From assembly GCA_963747765.1 (NCBI GenBank), contig CAVVGH010000001.1, positions 62,001 to 126,000 on the forward strand: DNA of 64,000 nt, given 5' to 3'. Source of the stretch: VRUE01 sp963747765 (GTDB lineage Bacteria > Actinomycetota > Thermoleophilia > Solirubrobacterales > 70-9). A program made the position numbers and the translations under genes. The notes under the pieces were generated by a model. It searched no databases, was not told where the DNA came from, and saw nothing but the letters and a program-made list of their open reading frames with translations. Below are positions 27,802 through 35,686 of the stretch, piece by piece; the first letter of the stretch is position 1, and every line of letters begins with the position of its first letter.

Positions 27802-29064
27802 TCAGATCATGCGGGCGACGTGCTTGGGCTCGAGCTCGCCGGCGGCCTCGGCGTCGGCGCGCTTGGCCCAACGGTTGAGCTCGCGGCGAGCCAGAACCAT
27901 CTTGTGGACCTCGTCGGGGCCATCGGCCAGGCGCAGCATGCGGCTGAAGCGCCACAGCACGGCAAGCGGCGTGTCGTCGGTCATTCCCAGCGCGCCGTGG
28001 ACCTGAATCGCGCGGTCGAGCACGTTCATGACGATGTTGGCGGCAACGATCTTGATCGCCGAGATCGCCTGGCGGGCGGAGCGCTTGCCCTCGTTGTCCA
28101 TTTTCCAGGCCGCGTACATGGTCAGCAGGCGGGCCTGGTCGATCTCCATCCGTGAGGCGGCGATCCACTCCTGCACGAACTGCTTCTCGCCCAGCGGTCC
28201 GCCGAAGGCCTCGCGCTCGTTGGCGCGGCGGCACATCATCTCCAGCGCCCGCTCCGCCGTCCCGATCGCCCTCATGCAGTGGTGGATGCGGCCCGGGCCA
28301 AGCCGGTCCTGGGCGACCACGAAGCCCATCGCCTGCTCACCCAGCAGGTTCACGACCGGGACGCGGCAGTCGTTGAAGCGGACCTCGCCGTGGCCGGGGC
28401 CGCCCGAATGCCCCATCACCGAAACGGAGCGGACCAGCTCGAAGCCCGGGTTGTCGGTCGGCACGCAGATCATCGAGGCGCGTGCGTAGGGGTGCGCGTC
28501 GGGGTCGGTGACCACCATCGCGATGCACAGGTCGGCACCCATCGCGCCCGAGGTGAACCACTTGTGGCCATTGATCACCCACTCGTCGCCGTCGCGAACG
28601 GCGGTCGCCCGCAGCAGGGTCGGGTCGGATCCGGAGACCTCTGGCTCGGTCATCCCAAAGCAGGAGCGGATCTGCCCTTCCAGCAGCGGCTCCAACCAGC
28701 GCTCGCGCTGCTCGTCGGTCCCGTGCTCGGCGAGGATCTCCATGTTGCCGGTGTCGGGCGCCGCGCAGTTGAAGGCCATCGGCGCGGCGGCCGGGCTGCG
28801 GCCCATCTCCTCGCAGAGCAACCCGTACTCCCAGTTGGTGAGGCCCGGGCCGTAGCGCTCGTCGGGCATGAAGAGGTTCCACAGCCCCTCGGCCTTGGCT
28901 CGCTCGCGGACCTCGACCAGGATCTTCGGGTAGGGGACGCCGGGCGCGACCTCGGCGTCGAGCGCTTCCATGATCTCCCGCTCCTGCGGGTAGATGTGCT
29001 CGTCCATGAAGTCGAGGATGCGCTCACGCAGCGTCTCTACCTGGGGGCTGGGCTTGAAGTCCAT
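27802..29064 (-). CDS. Acyl-CoA dehydrogenase, ACAD10/11-like
   Basis: A 420-residue flavin acyl-CoA dehydrogenase. FAD-binding and substrate regions are visible: GMTEPEVSGSDPT, INGHKWFTSGAMGADLCIAM, LGPGRIHHCMRAIGTAERAL and the C-terminal IQVHGALGMTDDTPLA. LGPGRIHH and the following residues are characteristic of the ACAD10/11 branch, which in eukaryotes is fused to an APH-type kinase and acts on 4-hydroxyacyl-CoA after phosphorylation. The ATG at 29064 has AGGAGAGGAC upstream. The position facing the APH-family gene suggests that the two work together; the natural substrate is not shown. Confidence 0.9.
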   Translation of the reverse strand: MDFKPSPQVETLRERILDFMDEHIYPQEREIMEALDAEVAPGVPYPKILVEVRERAKAEGLWNLFMPDERYGPGLTNWEYGLLCEEMGRSPAAAPMAFNCAAPDTGNMEILAEHGTDEQRERWLEPLLEGQIRSCFGMTEPEVSGSDPTLLRATAVRDGDEWVINGHKWFTSGAMGADLCIAMVVTDPDAHPYARASMICVPTDNPGFELVRSVSVMGHSGGPGHGEVRFNDCRVPVVNLLGEQAMGFVVAQDRLGPGRIHHCMRAIGTAERALEMMCRRANEREAFGGPLGEKQFVQEWIAASRMEIDQARLLTMYAAWKMDNEGKRSARQAISAIKIVAANIVMNVLDRAIQVHGALGMTDDTPLAVLWRFSRMLRLADGPDEVHKMVLARRELNRWAKRADAEAAGELEPKHVARMI

Positions 29065-29161
29065 CTGGTGTGTCCTCTCCTCGTGCTGGTCGGCCGCAAC
29101 GCTATATCGCCCGCCTTCGCAACGAGTCCTGCTCGCGCATGGCGTGCGCTCGCCCTGAACC

Positions 29162-29893
29162 TCAGCTTCGCGCGTAGCGAGCGAACAGCTCGCCATCGGC
29201 CTCGAGCAGCCAGGCGAGCTCCAGCGGGACCAGGCTCGGCAGCTGGCCCTCGAGGATGCGGACGGTGTCTCCGCCGGCCAGCTTCGGAGCGATGGTCAGG
29301 AAGAGGTCGTCAACCATGCCCAGGGCGTGGAGCTCGGCGTGCAACCGTGGCCCGCCCTCGCAGAGCACCGCGCGGATGCCGCGCTCCCGGCGGAGGTGAC
29401 GCAACGCAGCGGGGATGTCCACCTGTGCGGTGTGGCGAACGACGCGCAACGACGTCGCCGTCTCGGGCGGCTCGTCCTGCGAGGCCGTGAAGATCAGGAC
29501 TCGCCCGCCACCCTCGGTGAAAAGGGGGGCGTCCCAGGGCAGGTCGAGGCGACCGCTGACGATCACCATCAGGGGATCGTGCGGGAGACCGAGCCGCTCA
29601 CGCCGTTCGCGCTTCTCCTGGCTGGGGACGGGCCGTCCGTAGTGCTCGGCGCGCATCGTCCCGGCGCCGATCATCACCGCGTCGAAACGGGTTCGCAGGC
29701 CGGCGAGCATCGCCGTGTCGGTCTCCGACCCGATCGGGCCCGACACCCCGCCGATCGTCGCCCTGCCGTCGACCGTTGCGACGAAGTTGGTCGCGAGGAA
29801 GGGTCGCTCCTCGTGCGGCCTCTCCCAGGGACGGTAGGACTCGAGCTGCTCGTCGACCGTGGTTGCGCCTGGATCGGGGATCAGCCGCCGCAT
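29162..29893 (-). CDS. RibD C-terminal / dihydrofolate reductase-like protein
   Basis: A 243-residue NADPH-dependent reductase of the RibD_C family. It shows FLATNFVATVDGRATIGG, GVSGPIGSETDTAMLAGLRT, the loop AVMIGAGTMRAEHYGRP and GIRAVLCEGGPRLHAELHAL, all typical of the riboflavin pathway reductase fold. Stand-alone members are common in actinobacteria and not all act in riboflavin synthesis; no other rib gene is nearby. The ATG at 29893 is preferred, with 29914 as an alternative seven codons upstream. A lone B-type hairpin repeat lies immediately upstream. Confidence 0.85.
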   Translation of the reverse strand: MRRLIPDPGATTVDEQLESYRPWERPHEERPFLATNFVATVDGRATIGGVSGPIGSETDTAMLAGLRTRFDAVMIGAGTMRAEHYGRPVPSQEKRERRERLGLPHDPLMVIVSGRLDLPWDAPLFTEGGGRVLIFTASQDEPPETATSLRVVRHTAQVDIPAALRHLRRERGIRAVLCEGGPRLHAELHALGMVDDLFLTIAPKLAGGDTVRILEGQLPSLVPLELAWLLEADGELFARYARS

Positions 29894-29913
29894 CGCCCGC
29901 AGACTATTTCGCA

Positions 29914-29954
29914 CGTTCGCTCTTTGTGGCGCTCACCGCCACAGAAGACGAACG
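29914..29954. repeat. Isolated hairpin B repeat
   Basis: The arms cgttcg / cgaacg with inner ttgtggcg and cgccaca surround a short loop. Sequence and structure match the B hairpin of the composite elements, but no A hairpin or E/F flank is present. It lies just before the RibD-like gene on the minus strand. Confidence 0.7.
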
Positions 29955-30009
29955 CGTGGCCCGGGTCGGTCAATCTCATCCGTCCGTTCGCGTGGTGTGG
30001 AACGTCTCG

Positions 30010-30168
30010 GGCAACCACCTCCTTGCCTCAGGCGGCAGCCTCCTCGGCTCAAGCGACCACCTCCTTGCCTCAGGCGTGGTCGCGCCAGCCGGGCGGGTCG
30101 TCCCAGCCGGGCGGCGCAGGCGTGGTCGTCCCAGCCGGGCGGCTCAGGCGTAGTCGTGCCAGCCGGCG
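30010..30168. repeat. Degenerate tandem repeats spanning the sulfotransferase stop codon
   Basis: Read on the minus strand, the gene ends with ggctggcacgactacgcctga; downstream come at least three degenerate copies built on ggctgggacgaccacgcctg, spaced by about 28 bp with one shortened unit. Further downstream the block cctgaggcaaggaggtggt occurs twice (near 30010-30033 and 30053-30074). No gene lies here. Confidence 0.85.
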
Positions 30169-31133
30169 AACTCGCGGCCGGCGAACTCCTGCAGCCCGGC
30201 GACATCCTCGCCGAAGCGACCACGGATCGTCTCGAAGAGGTCGTCGGGCAGCTTCGGCTTGGGTGCCGGGGGCTTCTCGGGGTCGTGGACCACCTTCTCG
30301 ACGATCCAGCGCAGCGACTCCGGCAGCCGGTCGAAGTTGCGATCGAAGGAGCGCAGGCCGGGCAGTTTGATCAGCCGCTCCATCAGCTGGTATTTATCGC
30401 CCTGCTTGGCGCTCGACTTCTCCCACTCGCGGTCGAACTGCTCGGAGGTGAAGCTGTCGTCCACCCCGGCGAAGCGGAACGCCCTGCGCATCGTCTCCTC
30501 GCGTTCGGTCTGCAGCTCCTCCTGGGTGATGATCTCGATCTGGGCGCGGTCGAACAGCTCGAGGTAGGGCTGCAGCTGCATCCAGTGCATCGAGCGGTGC
30601 ATGTAGGAGGTGTCCGGTTCGGAGAGGGTCGCAACCATCTCGCGGGTCTCGTACCCGGCGCCGGTCGCGTGGACCCAGTGCGAAAGGATGCGCCTGACCG
30701 GGTCGCGCACCATGTAGATCAGGCGGGCGTCGGGGCAGTGCCTGTGGATCCGCTCCGGCACGCCCCGGAAGCGCGGCAGGTTGGTGTAGTGGGGAGAGGA
30801 CTCGCCGCGGACCGCGAAGCGGTCGTCGAAGCGGCTCGCGTACCAGTCGAGGCCGAGGTCCCAGTTGAGCTCCTCGACGAAGAAGTTCAGCTCCTTCGGC
30901 TTCGACATCTGAATCTCCGGATGAAGGCCAAGGTAGTGGTGGATGCTCGTCGTCCCGCACTTCAGACCGCCAATGAGGATCAGGTTCGGAAGCTTCGCGC
31001 GCCGTTTGCGGCGGCGCCGGAAGCGGCTCTTGCGGTCCGCGGCGTAGCGCTCGCGGGCGCGCTCGCACATCGCCTCGTCGGCGGGATCGCGGTGCGGCGC
31101 GGGGGCGATCGGGCTGGTTTCGGCCTCTGACAC
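30144..31133 (-). CDS. Sulfotransferase
   Basis: A 329-residue PAPS-dependent sulfotransferase. It has the 5'-phosphosulfate-binding loop NLILIGGLKCGTTSIHHYL near residue 48, KPKELNFFVEE, and the 3'-phosphate-binding YMVRDPVRRILSHWVH with the conserved serine. The pattern matches the bacterial Sulfotransfer_1/3 type that modifies lipids or carbohydrates. The GTG at 31133 is chosen because longer versions run into the divergent flippase gene (start 31155); an ATG 21 codons later is also possible. A basic segment RFRRRRKRRAK precedes the fold. The C-terminal GWHDYA codons are the first unit of a tandem repeat. Confidence 0.88.
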   Translation of the reverse strand: MSEAETSPIAPAPHRDPADEAMCERARERYAADRKSRFRRRRKRRAKLPNLILIGGLKCGTTSIHHYLGLHPEIQMSKPKELNFFVEELNWDLGLDWYASRFDDRFAVRGESSPHYTNLPRFRGVPERIHRHCPDARLIYMVRDPVRRILSHWVHATGAGYETREMVATLSEPDTSYMHRSMHWMQLQPYLELFDRAQIEIITQEELQTEREETMRRAFRFAGVDDSFTSEQFDREWEKSSAKQGDKYQLMERLIKLPGLRSFDRNFDRLPESLRWIVEKVVHDPEKPPAPKPKLPDDLFETIRGRFGEDVAGLQEFAGREFAGWHDYA

Positions 31134-31154
31134 GAGCGGGCTAGTGTAGCCGCG

Positions 31155-32186
31155 ATGGCGTTTGCCGACCTCGCTTCGAGCATCGAATCGTTCGCCAACG
31201 CCGCGGCGGCATTCTTCGAGCATCTCTCCGACATCGACTGGACCCCGTTCGCGCTGGCGCTCGTCTTCCTAACAGCGATGCAGCTCGCACGAGCCTGGGC
31301 CTGGCGCAACGTGCTGCGGGCGGCCTATCCGGAGACCGACGTCCGGTTCCTGCCGCTCAGCGCCGCCTACCTTGCCGGGGCTGGGATCAACGCGATCGTT
31401 CCGGCCCGCGCCGGGGACGTGACCAAAGTCTTCCTCGTCAAGCGCCAGATTCCCGGCTCCTCCTACCCGGCGGTCACCTCCTCCTTCCTCGTGCAGACCG
31501 TCTTCGACACAACGGCGGGCCTGCTGGTCTTCGCCTACGCAATCAGCCAAGGGCTGCTCCCGCGCCCGCCGCGACTGCCCCACCTGCCCGCCTTCGAGAT
31601 CTCCTTCTGGGCGAATCACCCGCAGGCGTTCGCGATCGCCACCGCCGGCCTGCTGCTGGCGATCGCGCTGGCGGTGCTGCTGCTCGGCCGCCGCGTCCGC
31701 AGATTCTGGGAGAGCGTCAGGCAGGGAGTGACCATCCTCACCCGGCCGCATCGCTATCTGCGCGAGGTGGCGGCCTGGCAGGGCGTTGGCTGGCTCTGCC
31801 GCTTCGCGGCCTTCTGGTTCTTCCTCGAGGCCTTCGGGATCGGCGGCTCGGTGGGCAGCGTGATGCTGGTGATGAGCGTTCAGGCGATCTCGACGATCAT
31901 TCCCTTCACCCCGGGCGGCGCCGGCGCCCAGCAGGCGCTGCTCGTGGCGACGCTGAGCGGGCCCTCGCGCTCCGCGGTCCTCTCCTTCTCGGTCGGCACC
32001 CAGATTGCGATGGCTGCCTGGTCGGTGATCCTCGGCTTTGCGTCGATTCTCCTCGTCTTTCGCACCACCGATTGGCGCGGCCTGATCCGCGAGGCCGAAG
32101 AAGAGGCCGATCGCGAGTCCGGCGTCAGCTCGACCAACCCGGGTAGCGCGGGATCACCCTCCAGCGCCAGGGAGGCTGCTCCGTAG
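31155..32186 (+). CDS. Flippase-like integral membrane protein (LPG_synthase_TM family)
   Basis: A 343-residue protein with about eight membrane helices. The pattern LARAWAWRNVLRAAYP, AYLAGAGINAIVPARAGDVTKVFLVKR and VMSVQAISTIIPFTPGGAGAQQALL is that of the UPF0104/AglD2 family, related to the transmembrane part of lysylphosphatidylglycerol synthase and thought to move lipid-linked substrates. The ATG is 22 bp from the divergent sulfotransferase start, so one promoter region serves both. The last 62 bp overlap the 3' end of the convergent gene at 32125. Confidence 0.85.
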   Translation: MAFADLASSIESFANAAAAFFEHLSDIDWTPFALALVFLTAMQLARAWAWRNVLRAAYPETDVRFLPLSAAYLAGAGINAIVPARAGDVTKVFLVKRQIPGSSYPAVTSSFLVQTVFDTTAGLLVFAYAISQGLLPRPPRLPHLPAFEISFWANHPQAFAIATAGLLLAIALAVLLLGRRVRRFWESVRQGVTILTRPHRYLREVAAWQGVGWLCRFAAFWFFLEAFGIGGSVGSVMLVMSVQAISTIIPFTPGGAGAQQALLVATLSGPSRSAVLSFSVGTQIAMAAWSVILGFASILLVFRTTDWRGLIREAEEEADRESGVSSTNPGSAGSPSSAREAAP

Positions 32187-32838
32187 CCGGAAAGTCATAG
32201 TGGTCGCGGCCGGGCAGGGTCTCCAACGGGACAAGGGCGGGGTCGTCGGAGAGCAGCACTCGGACATGGCTCGCCGCGTCGACCTGTGCCTGGCCTGCCC
32301 GTCGGGCCACCCGCTGCCAGCCCAGTCCCGGGCGGTAGAGCCAGTAGACGATCTCGACCCAGCCCGCGGTGCGGCGGCGGTCGTCGAGCTGGGTGAAGGC
32401 GGTGGTCCGCCGCCCGGAGGCGGTCAGGTGCGGGCCAGCGGCGACGGCGCAGCTTTCGCGCCGGCAGCGGCGGAAGTCGACCGGGACCAGCGGCAGTCCC
32501 AATCGGCCTCGCACGGCAGTCGGCGGCGGCGCCATCGCCCGGGCGAGCCGGGCCAGCGGCCATCCGTAGGCCGGGACCAGCGGATGGTGGCGACAACGGT
32601 CGGGAAGCCGTGGCGCGCAGGCGAGGCGCCTGGAGATCGCCGCCGCCAGCTCGCGGCCCGCGTCGAGCTTGCCGGCCGCGATGACCGAGGCGATCGCCAC
32701 CGCCAGCAGCAGGGCGATCAACGCGACCAGACCCACCTGCTCGACGCTCGCCGACCCCCGTTGCCCTCGTGCGCCGGCGCGCGATGACCCGCGCGATAAC
32801 CCCCGTGAGCGCCGCGTCTTCCTGCTCCGCTGTCGCAT
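32125..32838 (-). CDS. TadE/Flp-like N-terminus protein of unknown function
   Basis: A 237-residue protein. After a basic leader rich in arginine (1-28) comes RGSASVEQVGLVALIALLLA, resembling the class III signal and hydrophobic helix of TadE/TadF or Flp pseudopilins (glycine before, glutamate five residues after). The remaining 180 residues are Arg-rich, have paired cysteines (ACAPRLPDRC, RRCRRESCAV) and aromatic stretches (VEIVYWLYRPGLGWQRVA), consistent with an exported domain. The coding frame overlaps the 3' end of the flippase gene on the other strand by 62 bp. No tad locus is visible in the window. It could be a secreted protein anchored by one helix. Confidence 0.65.
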   Translation of the reverse strand: MRQRSRKTRRSRGLSRGSSRAGARGQRGSASVEQVGLVALIALLLAVAIASVIAAGKLDAGRELAAAISRRLACAPRLPDRCRHHPLVPAYGWPLARLARAMAPPPTAVRGRLGLPLVPVDFRRCRRESCAVAAGPHLTASGRRTTAFTQLDDRRRTAGWVEIVYWLYRPGLGWQRVARRAGQAQVDAASHVRVLLSDDPALVPLETLPGRDHYDFPATEQPPWRWRVIPRYPGWSS

Positions 32839-32947
32839 GCAACGAAGCTAGGCGGTGGCGGCGCACATCGGGTGCGCAGAAAGTCAAAACTCAGAGTCGT
32901 CTCTGAGCACCGCTCCGTGAGGCCGGCGGTCTGCTTTCATTTGAGGG

Positions 32948-33217
32948 GTGGAGGCCGGTGGCTTCAACCTGTTTGGCGACCCGGACGAGTTCCGCGCCCG
33001 CATGGAGGAGCTCTCCGAGCAGATGCAGTCCTCGCAGCGCGTCGCCTGGGCCGACAACGCGATCAAGCTGGCGGTCGAGATGACCGTGGCCTCGATCGGG
33101 CAGCTCGAGCTCTCGGGCACCAGCGACGAGCAGGCGGCTCAGGTTCGAGATGCGATCCGCGTGCTCTTCCCGGAGGCCGTGACCCTGGTGCGCGAGGCCC
33201 GCGAAGGCCTCTCCTAA
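32948..33217 (+). CDS. Small acidic helical protein of unknown function
   Basis: An 89-residue protein starting with GTG (EAGGFNLFGDPDEFRARMEE). It is acidic and nearly all predicted helix: FRARMEELSEQMQSSQRVAW, NAIKLAVEMTVASIGQLEL and DEQAAQVRDAIRVLFPEAV. The upstream tttgaggggtg contains a plausible ribosome site. No family is recognised. Composition and codon use suggest a real gene; it ends just before the composite repeat at 33242. Confidence 0.65.
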   Translation: MEAGGFNLFGDPDEFRARMEELSEQMQSSQRVAWADNAIKLAVEMTVASIGQLELSGTSDEQAAQVRDAIRVLFPEAVTLVREAREGLS

Positions 33218-33241
33218 CGGCCCGGGACGCCCGGATCTAGC

Positions 33242-33566
33242 TGATTGATTCTCGACATTCCTGGACGAGGCGTTCGAAATGCGTCTGGTGGACGGCGACC
33301 CCAAGCGAACATTTCGCCGATTGACGAGAGAGAGCCCCTCCCTGTTTGCCCTCCACACCTGCAAGTAGGAGGGCAAACAGGGAGGGCTGCGTAGGGCAAG
33401 GGGTGGGGGCGTCGTTCCGCGAGATGTGGCCTGAGGGGGCGGCTACAGACTCCGTTCGCTGTTTGTGTCGCTGAGCGGTACAAAGAGCGAACGGAGCGGT
33501 TGGGGTGGCCTGGGCGATCCTCCGTTCGCTGTTTGTGTCGCTGAGCGCTGCAAAGAGCGAACGGAG
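33242..33566. repeat. Composite hairpin repeat element, copy 2 (E-A-F-B-B)
   Basis: Block E (33242-33332) matches copy 1 in attcctgga, ggcgttcgaaa and attgacgagag. Hairpin A has arms 33333-33354 and 33368-33388 around loop acacctgcaagta. Block F holds cgttccgcgagatgtggcct. Two B hairpins follow (33450-33496 and 33520-33566). The loop of A is inverted with respect to copy 1 while the flanks are not. It separates two convergent genes. Confidence 0.9.
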
Positions 33567-33684
33567 CGGTTGGGGTGAGGCGGTCCTCTGACACAGCTGG
33601 GGAATCGGCAAGGGGGCCGCCGCACCCACAGGCGCTGAACCGGTGGCTGAGCGCCCAACGCGCGCCGAGGCAGGGGTCAGTCTT

Positions 33685-34314
33685 CTAAAGCAGCTCAAAG
33701 CGCAGCGAGAGCGATCCGCCCCGCCGGGACGCCGCCGCGATCAGCTCCATCGGAACCGCGGCGACCAGGGCGGGTAGCGCCACGGCGACGCTGATCAGGG
33801 CGTCCAGGCCGCGCTGCCAGCGACGCTCCGCGGGATCGGCTGTTCGCCGTCCCACCGCTCCCAAAGCGACGTTGTGCCCGAACGTGAAGCTGTTCAGCAC
33901 CGTCTGCCACATGGTTTCGATGGCGGCGATCGGGGACCAGCGAGCGGAGACGACGACCTGGTCGCGCCGGGCCACGAGCCGTCGCACGGCCTCGACCGTA
34001 AACAGGTAGCGGGTGCCGGCCTCGAGCCCCGACCAGCCGGCGCGCCCCAGCCAGGCCGAGAACCCGGCACGGTTCGCGATCGGCGTTCCGCTCGCGGCGC
34101 CCAGCCCGTCCAGCGCGCGCAGTGCCTCCTCCCCGCTTCCGGGCTCGCCGATCACCCCCAGCCCGCAGCTCTCGCAGCGGCGAACGGGCCCGCCCAGGCC
34201 GCGTCGGGCGTCGATCCAGCCGAACAGCGGCTCCCCGCAAACGGGACACGGCGGGTTGTCGGGACCGGCCCCTGCCTCGAGCGGGACGACGGGCGTGTGC
34301 TGCGTTTCAGTCAC
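33685..34314 (-). CDS. Zinc-ribbon protein of unknown function
   Basis: A 209-residue protein beginning with GTG (TETQHTPVVPLEAG). Four cysteines form a zinc ribbon: CPVCGEPLFG and RRCESCGLGV (about 22-56). The middle (about 90-150) has FTVEAVRRLVARRDQ and MWQTVLNSFTFGHNVALG; the end has a hydrophobic helix (ALISVAVALPALVAAVPMEL). The combination resembles the N- and C-terminal parts of zinc-ribbon methyltransferase-like proteins, but no SAM-binding motif is seen, so the enzyme core may be missing. It is divergent from the CBS gene with 19 bp between starts. Confidence 0.65.
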   Translation of the reverse strand: MTETQHTPVVPLEAGAGPDNPPCPVCGEPLFGWIDARRGLGGPVRRCESCGLGVIGEPGSGEEALRALDGLGAASGTPIANRAGFSAWLGRAGWSGLEAGTRYLFTVEAVRRLVARRDQVVVSARWSPIAAIETMWQTVLNSFTFGHNVALGAVGRRTADPAERRWQRGLDALISVAVALPALVAAVPMELIAAASRRGGSLSLRFELL

Positions 34315-34333
34315 GCGCGGTAGCGTACGGTCT

Positions 34334-34780
34334 ATGCAACTCGGCGAGATCATGACCCCGGGCGTCGTGACAGCTGCGCCGGAGGCAAGCACGATCTCGG
34401 TAGCCGAGGACATGCGGGACCGGCGTGTCGGCTCGGTCGTGATCGTCGACTCCGCCGGCTCTCCGGTCGCGATGATCACCGACCGCGACGTCGCGGTGCG
34501 GGTCCTCGCCGGGCGCGCGGACCCGGAGTCCGCCGTGGGAGAGCACGCCTCCCGGCCGCTGATCTGCGGCGATCCGGCGATGGAGCTCGACGAGGCGGCC
34601 GCGCTGATGGTCCAGCACGGCGTGCGCCGGCTGCCGGTGGTCGACGGCGAAAGCCTCGTCGGAATCGTCACCCTCGACGACATCGCGGTGCGAACCGGCA
34701 ACCTCGAGGTGGCACAGAGGATGACCGCCGAGGTCATCGAAGGCGCGCTGCCCGAGTTCTACTTCCACGAGCGGGGCTGA
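34334..34780 (+). CDS. CBS-domain protein
   Basis: A 148-residue protein made of two CBS domains. Repeat 1: MTPGVVTAAPEASTISVAED, VGSVVIVDSAGSPVAMITDR with the usual DRD. Repeat 2: ASRPLICGDPAMELDEAAAL and GVRRLPVVDGESLVGIVTLD followed by DIAVR. Such proteins bind adenosine nucleotides and act as sensor or regulatory partners. The C-terminal EGALPEFYFHERG is unassigned. The gene runs into the next with 5 bp between stop and start. Confidence 0.92.
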   Translation: MQLGEIMTPGVVTAAPEASTISVAEDMRDRRVGSVVIVDSAGSPVAMITDRDVAVRVLAGRADPESAVGEHASRPLICGDPAMELDEAAALMVQHGVRRLPVVDGESLVGIVTLDDIAVRTGNLEVAQRMTAEVIEGALPEFYFHERG

Positions 34781-34785
34781 GCGGC

Positions 34786-35667
34786 ATGACGACTGCCGGG
34801 GACCACCAGCTGGCGTGGGAGCAGCGTTGGTCGCGCCCAGCGGCGCTGGCGGCACTCGGCGGGATCGCCCTCGTCGTCGCGGCCGTCGTCGTCGCCACCC
34901 AGGCGGTTGGGGCCAGCAGCGGCAACTCCGAGCTGCTGCGCAACGTCGACGCGCATCGCAGCGCCCAGCTCATCTCCAGCATCCTGCAGGCGATCGGCAT
35001 CGGGCTGCTGGCGGTCCCCCTCTACTACCTCTTCCGCGCCACCGCCACGCGCAGCGACGCGGTGCGCGGCCAGCTGGTCGGTGTCGTCGTCGCCGCCCCC
35101 CTGTTCCTGGCGGCGCTGGCGGTTCTCAGCGGCATTTCCGTCCTGCACGCGGCCTCCGACTTCGTCGCCAACGAAGTCCCCCGGCTGACGGCCAAAGGGG
35201 TGGCGCTGGGCAGTGACCGCGCCAACGAACTGGCCAAGGACGCGATCACCGAAGCACCGCTCCGCCCGCTTGCCGCCGGCTTCGAACTCGGTGGCCGGCT
35301 CGGTTTCGCCATCGCGATGGTCTACACGGCCCTGCACGCGATGCGGACTGGCTTGCTGACCCGTTTCTGGGGCTCGCTGGGAATGGCGCTCGGGGTCATC
35401 TCCTTCATCCCGGCGTTCTCCTCGTTCGCCCTGCTCTGGTACGTCTACCTGGGGCTGCTGATCGCCGGTTGGGTGCCGGGCGGCCGCCCTCCGGCCTGGC
35501 CGCGCGGCGAGGCGGTGCCGTGGCCCAGCCCTGGTGAGAAAGCCAGCGCGGCGCTGGGGGGCGGCGGCAATGGCGACGAGCCCACCGCTACCGGCGAGCC
35601 GGACGAGCCCGAAGGGGCGCGACAGCTGGAAGGCGGAAAGCGCCGCAAGCGCAAGCAACGCGGCTGA
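34786..35667 (+). CDS. Integral membrane protein of unknown function
   Basis: A 293-residue protein with about six membrane helices (AALGGIALVVAAVVVATQAV near 20-40; AQLISSILQAIGIGLLAVPL near 65-85; LVGVVVAAPLFLAALAVLSG; FAIAMVYTALHAMR; GSLGMALGVISFIPAFSSFA; LLWYVYLGLLIAGWVPGG). The last 60 residues are hydrophilic, ending in the basic KRRKRKQRG. The arrangement resembles DUF4386-like actinobacterial proteins, but I cannot assign a function. It lies between the CBS gene and the ABC exporter genes, 19 bp before the latter. Confidence 0.75.
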   Translation: MTTAGDHQLAWEQRWSRPAALAALGGIALVVAAVVVATQAVGASSGNSELLRNVDAHRSAQLISSILQAIGIGLLAVPLYYLFRATATRSDAVRGQLVGVVVAAPLFLAALAVLSGISVLHAASDFVANEVPRLTAKGVALGSDRANELAKDAITEAPLRPLAAGFELGGRLGFAIAMVYTALHAMRTGLLTRFWGSLGMALGVISFIPAFSSFALLWYVYLGLLIAGWVPGGRPPAWPRGEAVPWPSPGEKASAALGGGGNGDEPTATGEPDEPEGARQLEGGKRRKRKQRG

Positions 35668-35686
35668 CGGGTCTCGGAGAACCGCG

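Noticed and set aside
33214..33594. Short frames in the composite repeats encoding PSYLQVRRANRG- or SLFVSQSGTNDERS-like peptides
   Set aside because: Similar peptides appear at every copy, on both strands, because the hairpins are palindromic. Starts, ends and frames differ between copies, and no ribosome site is consistent, so a protein-coding role is not supported.
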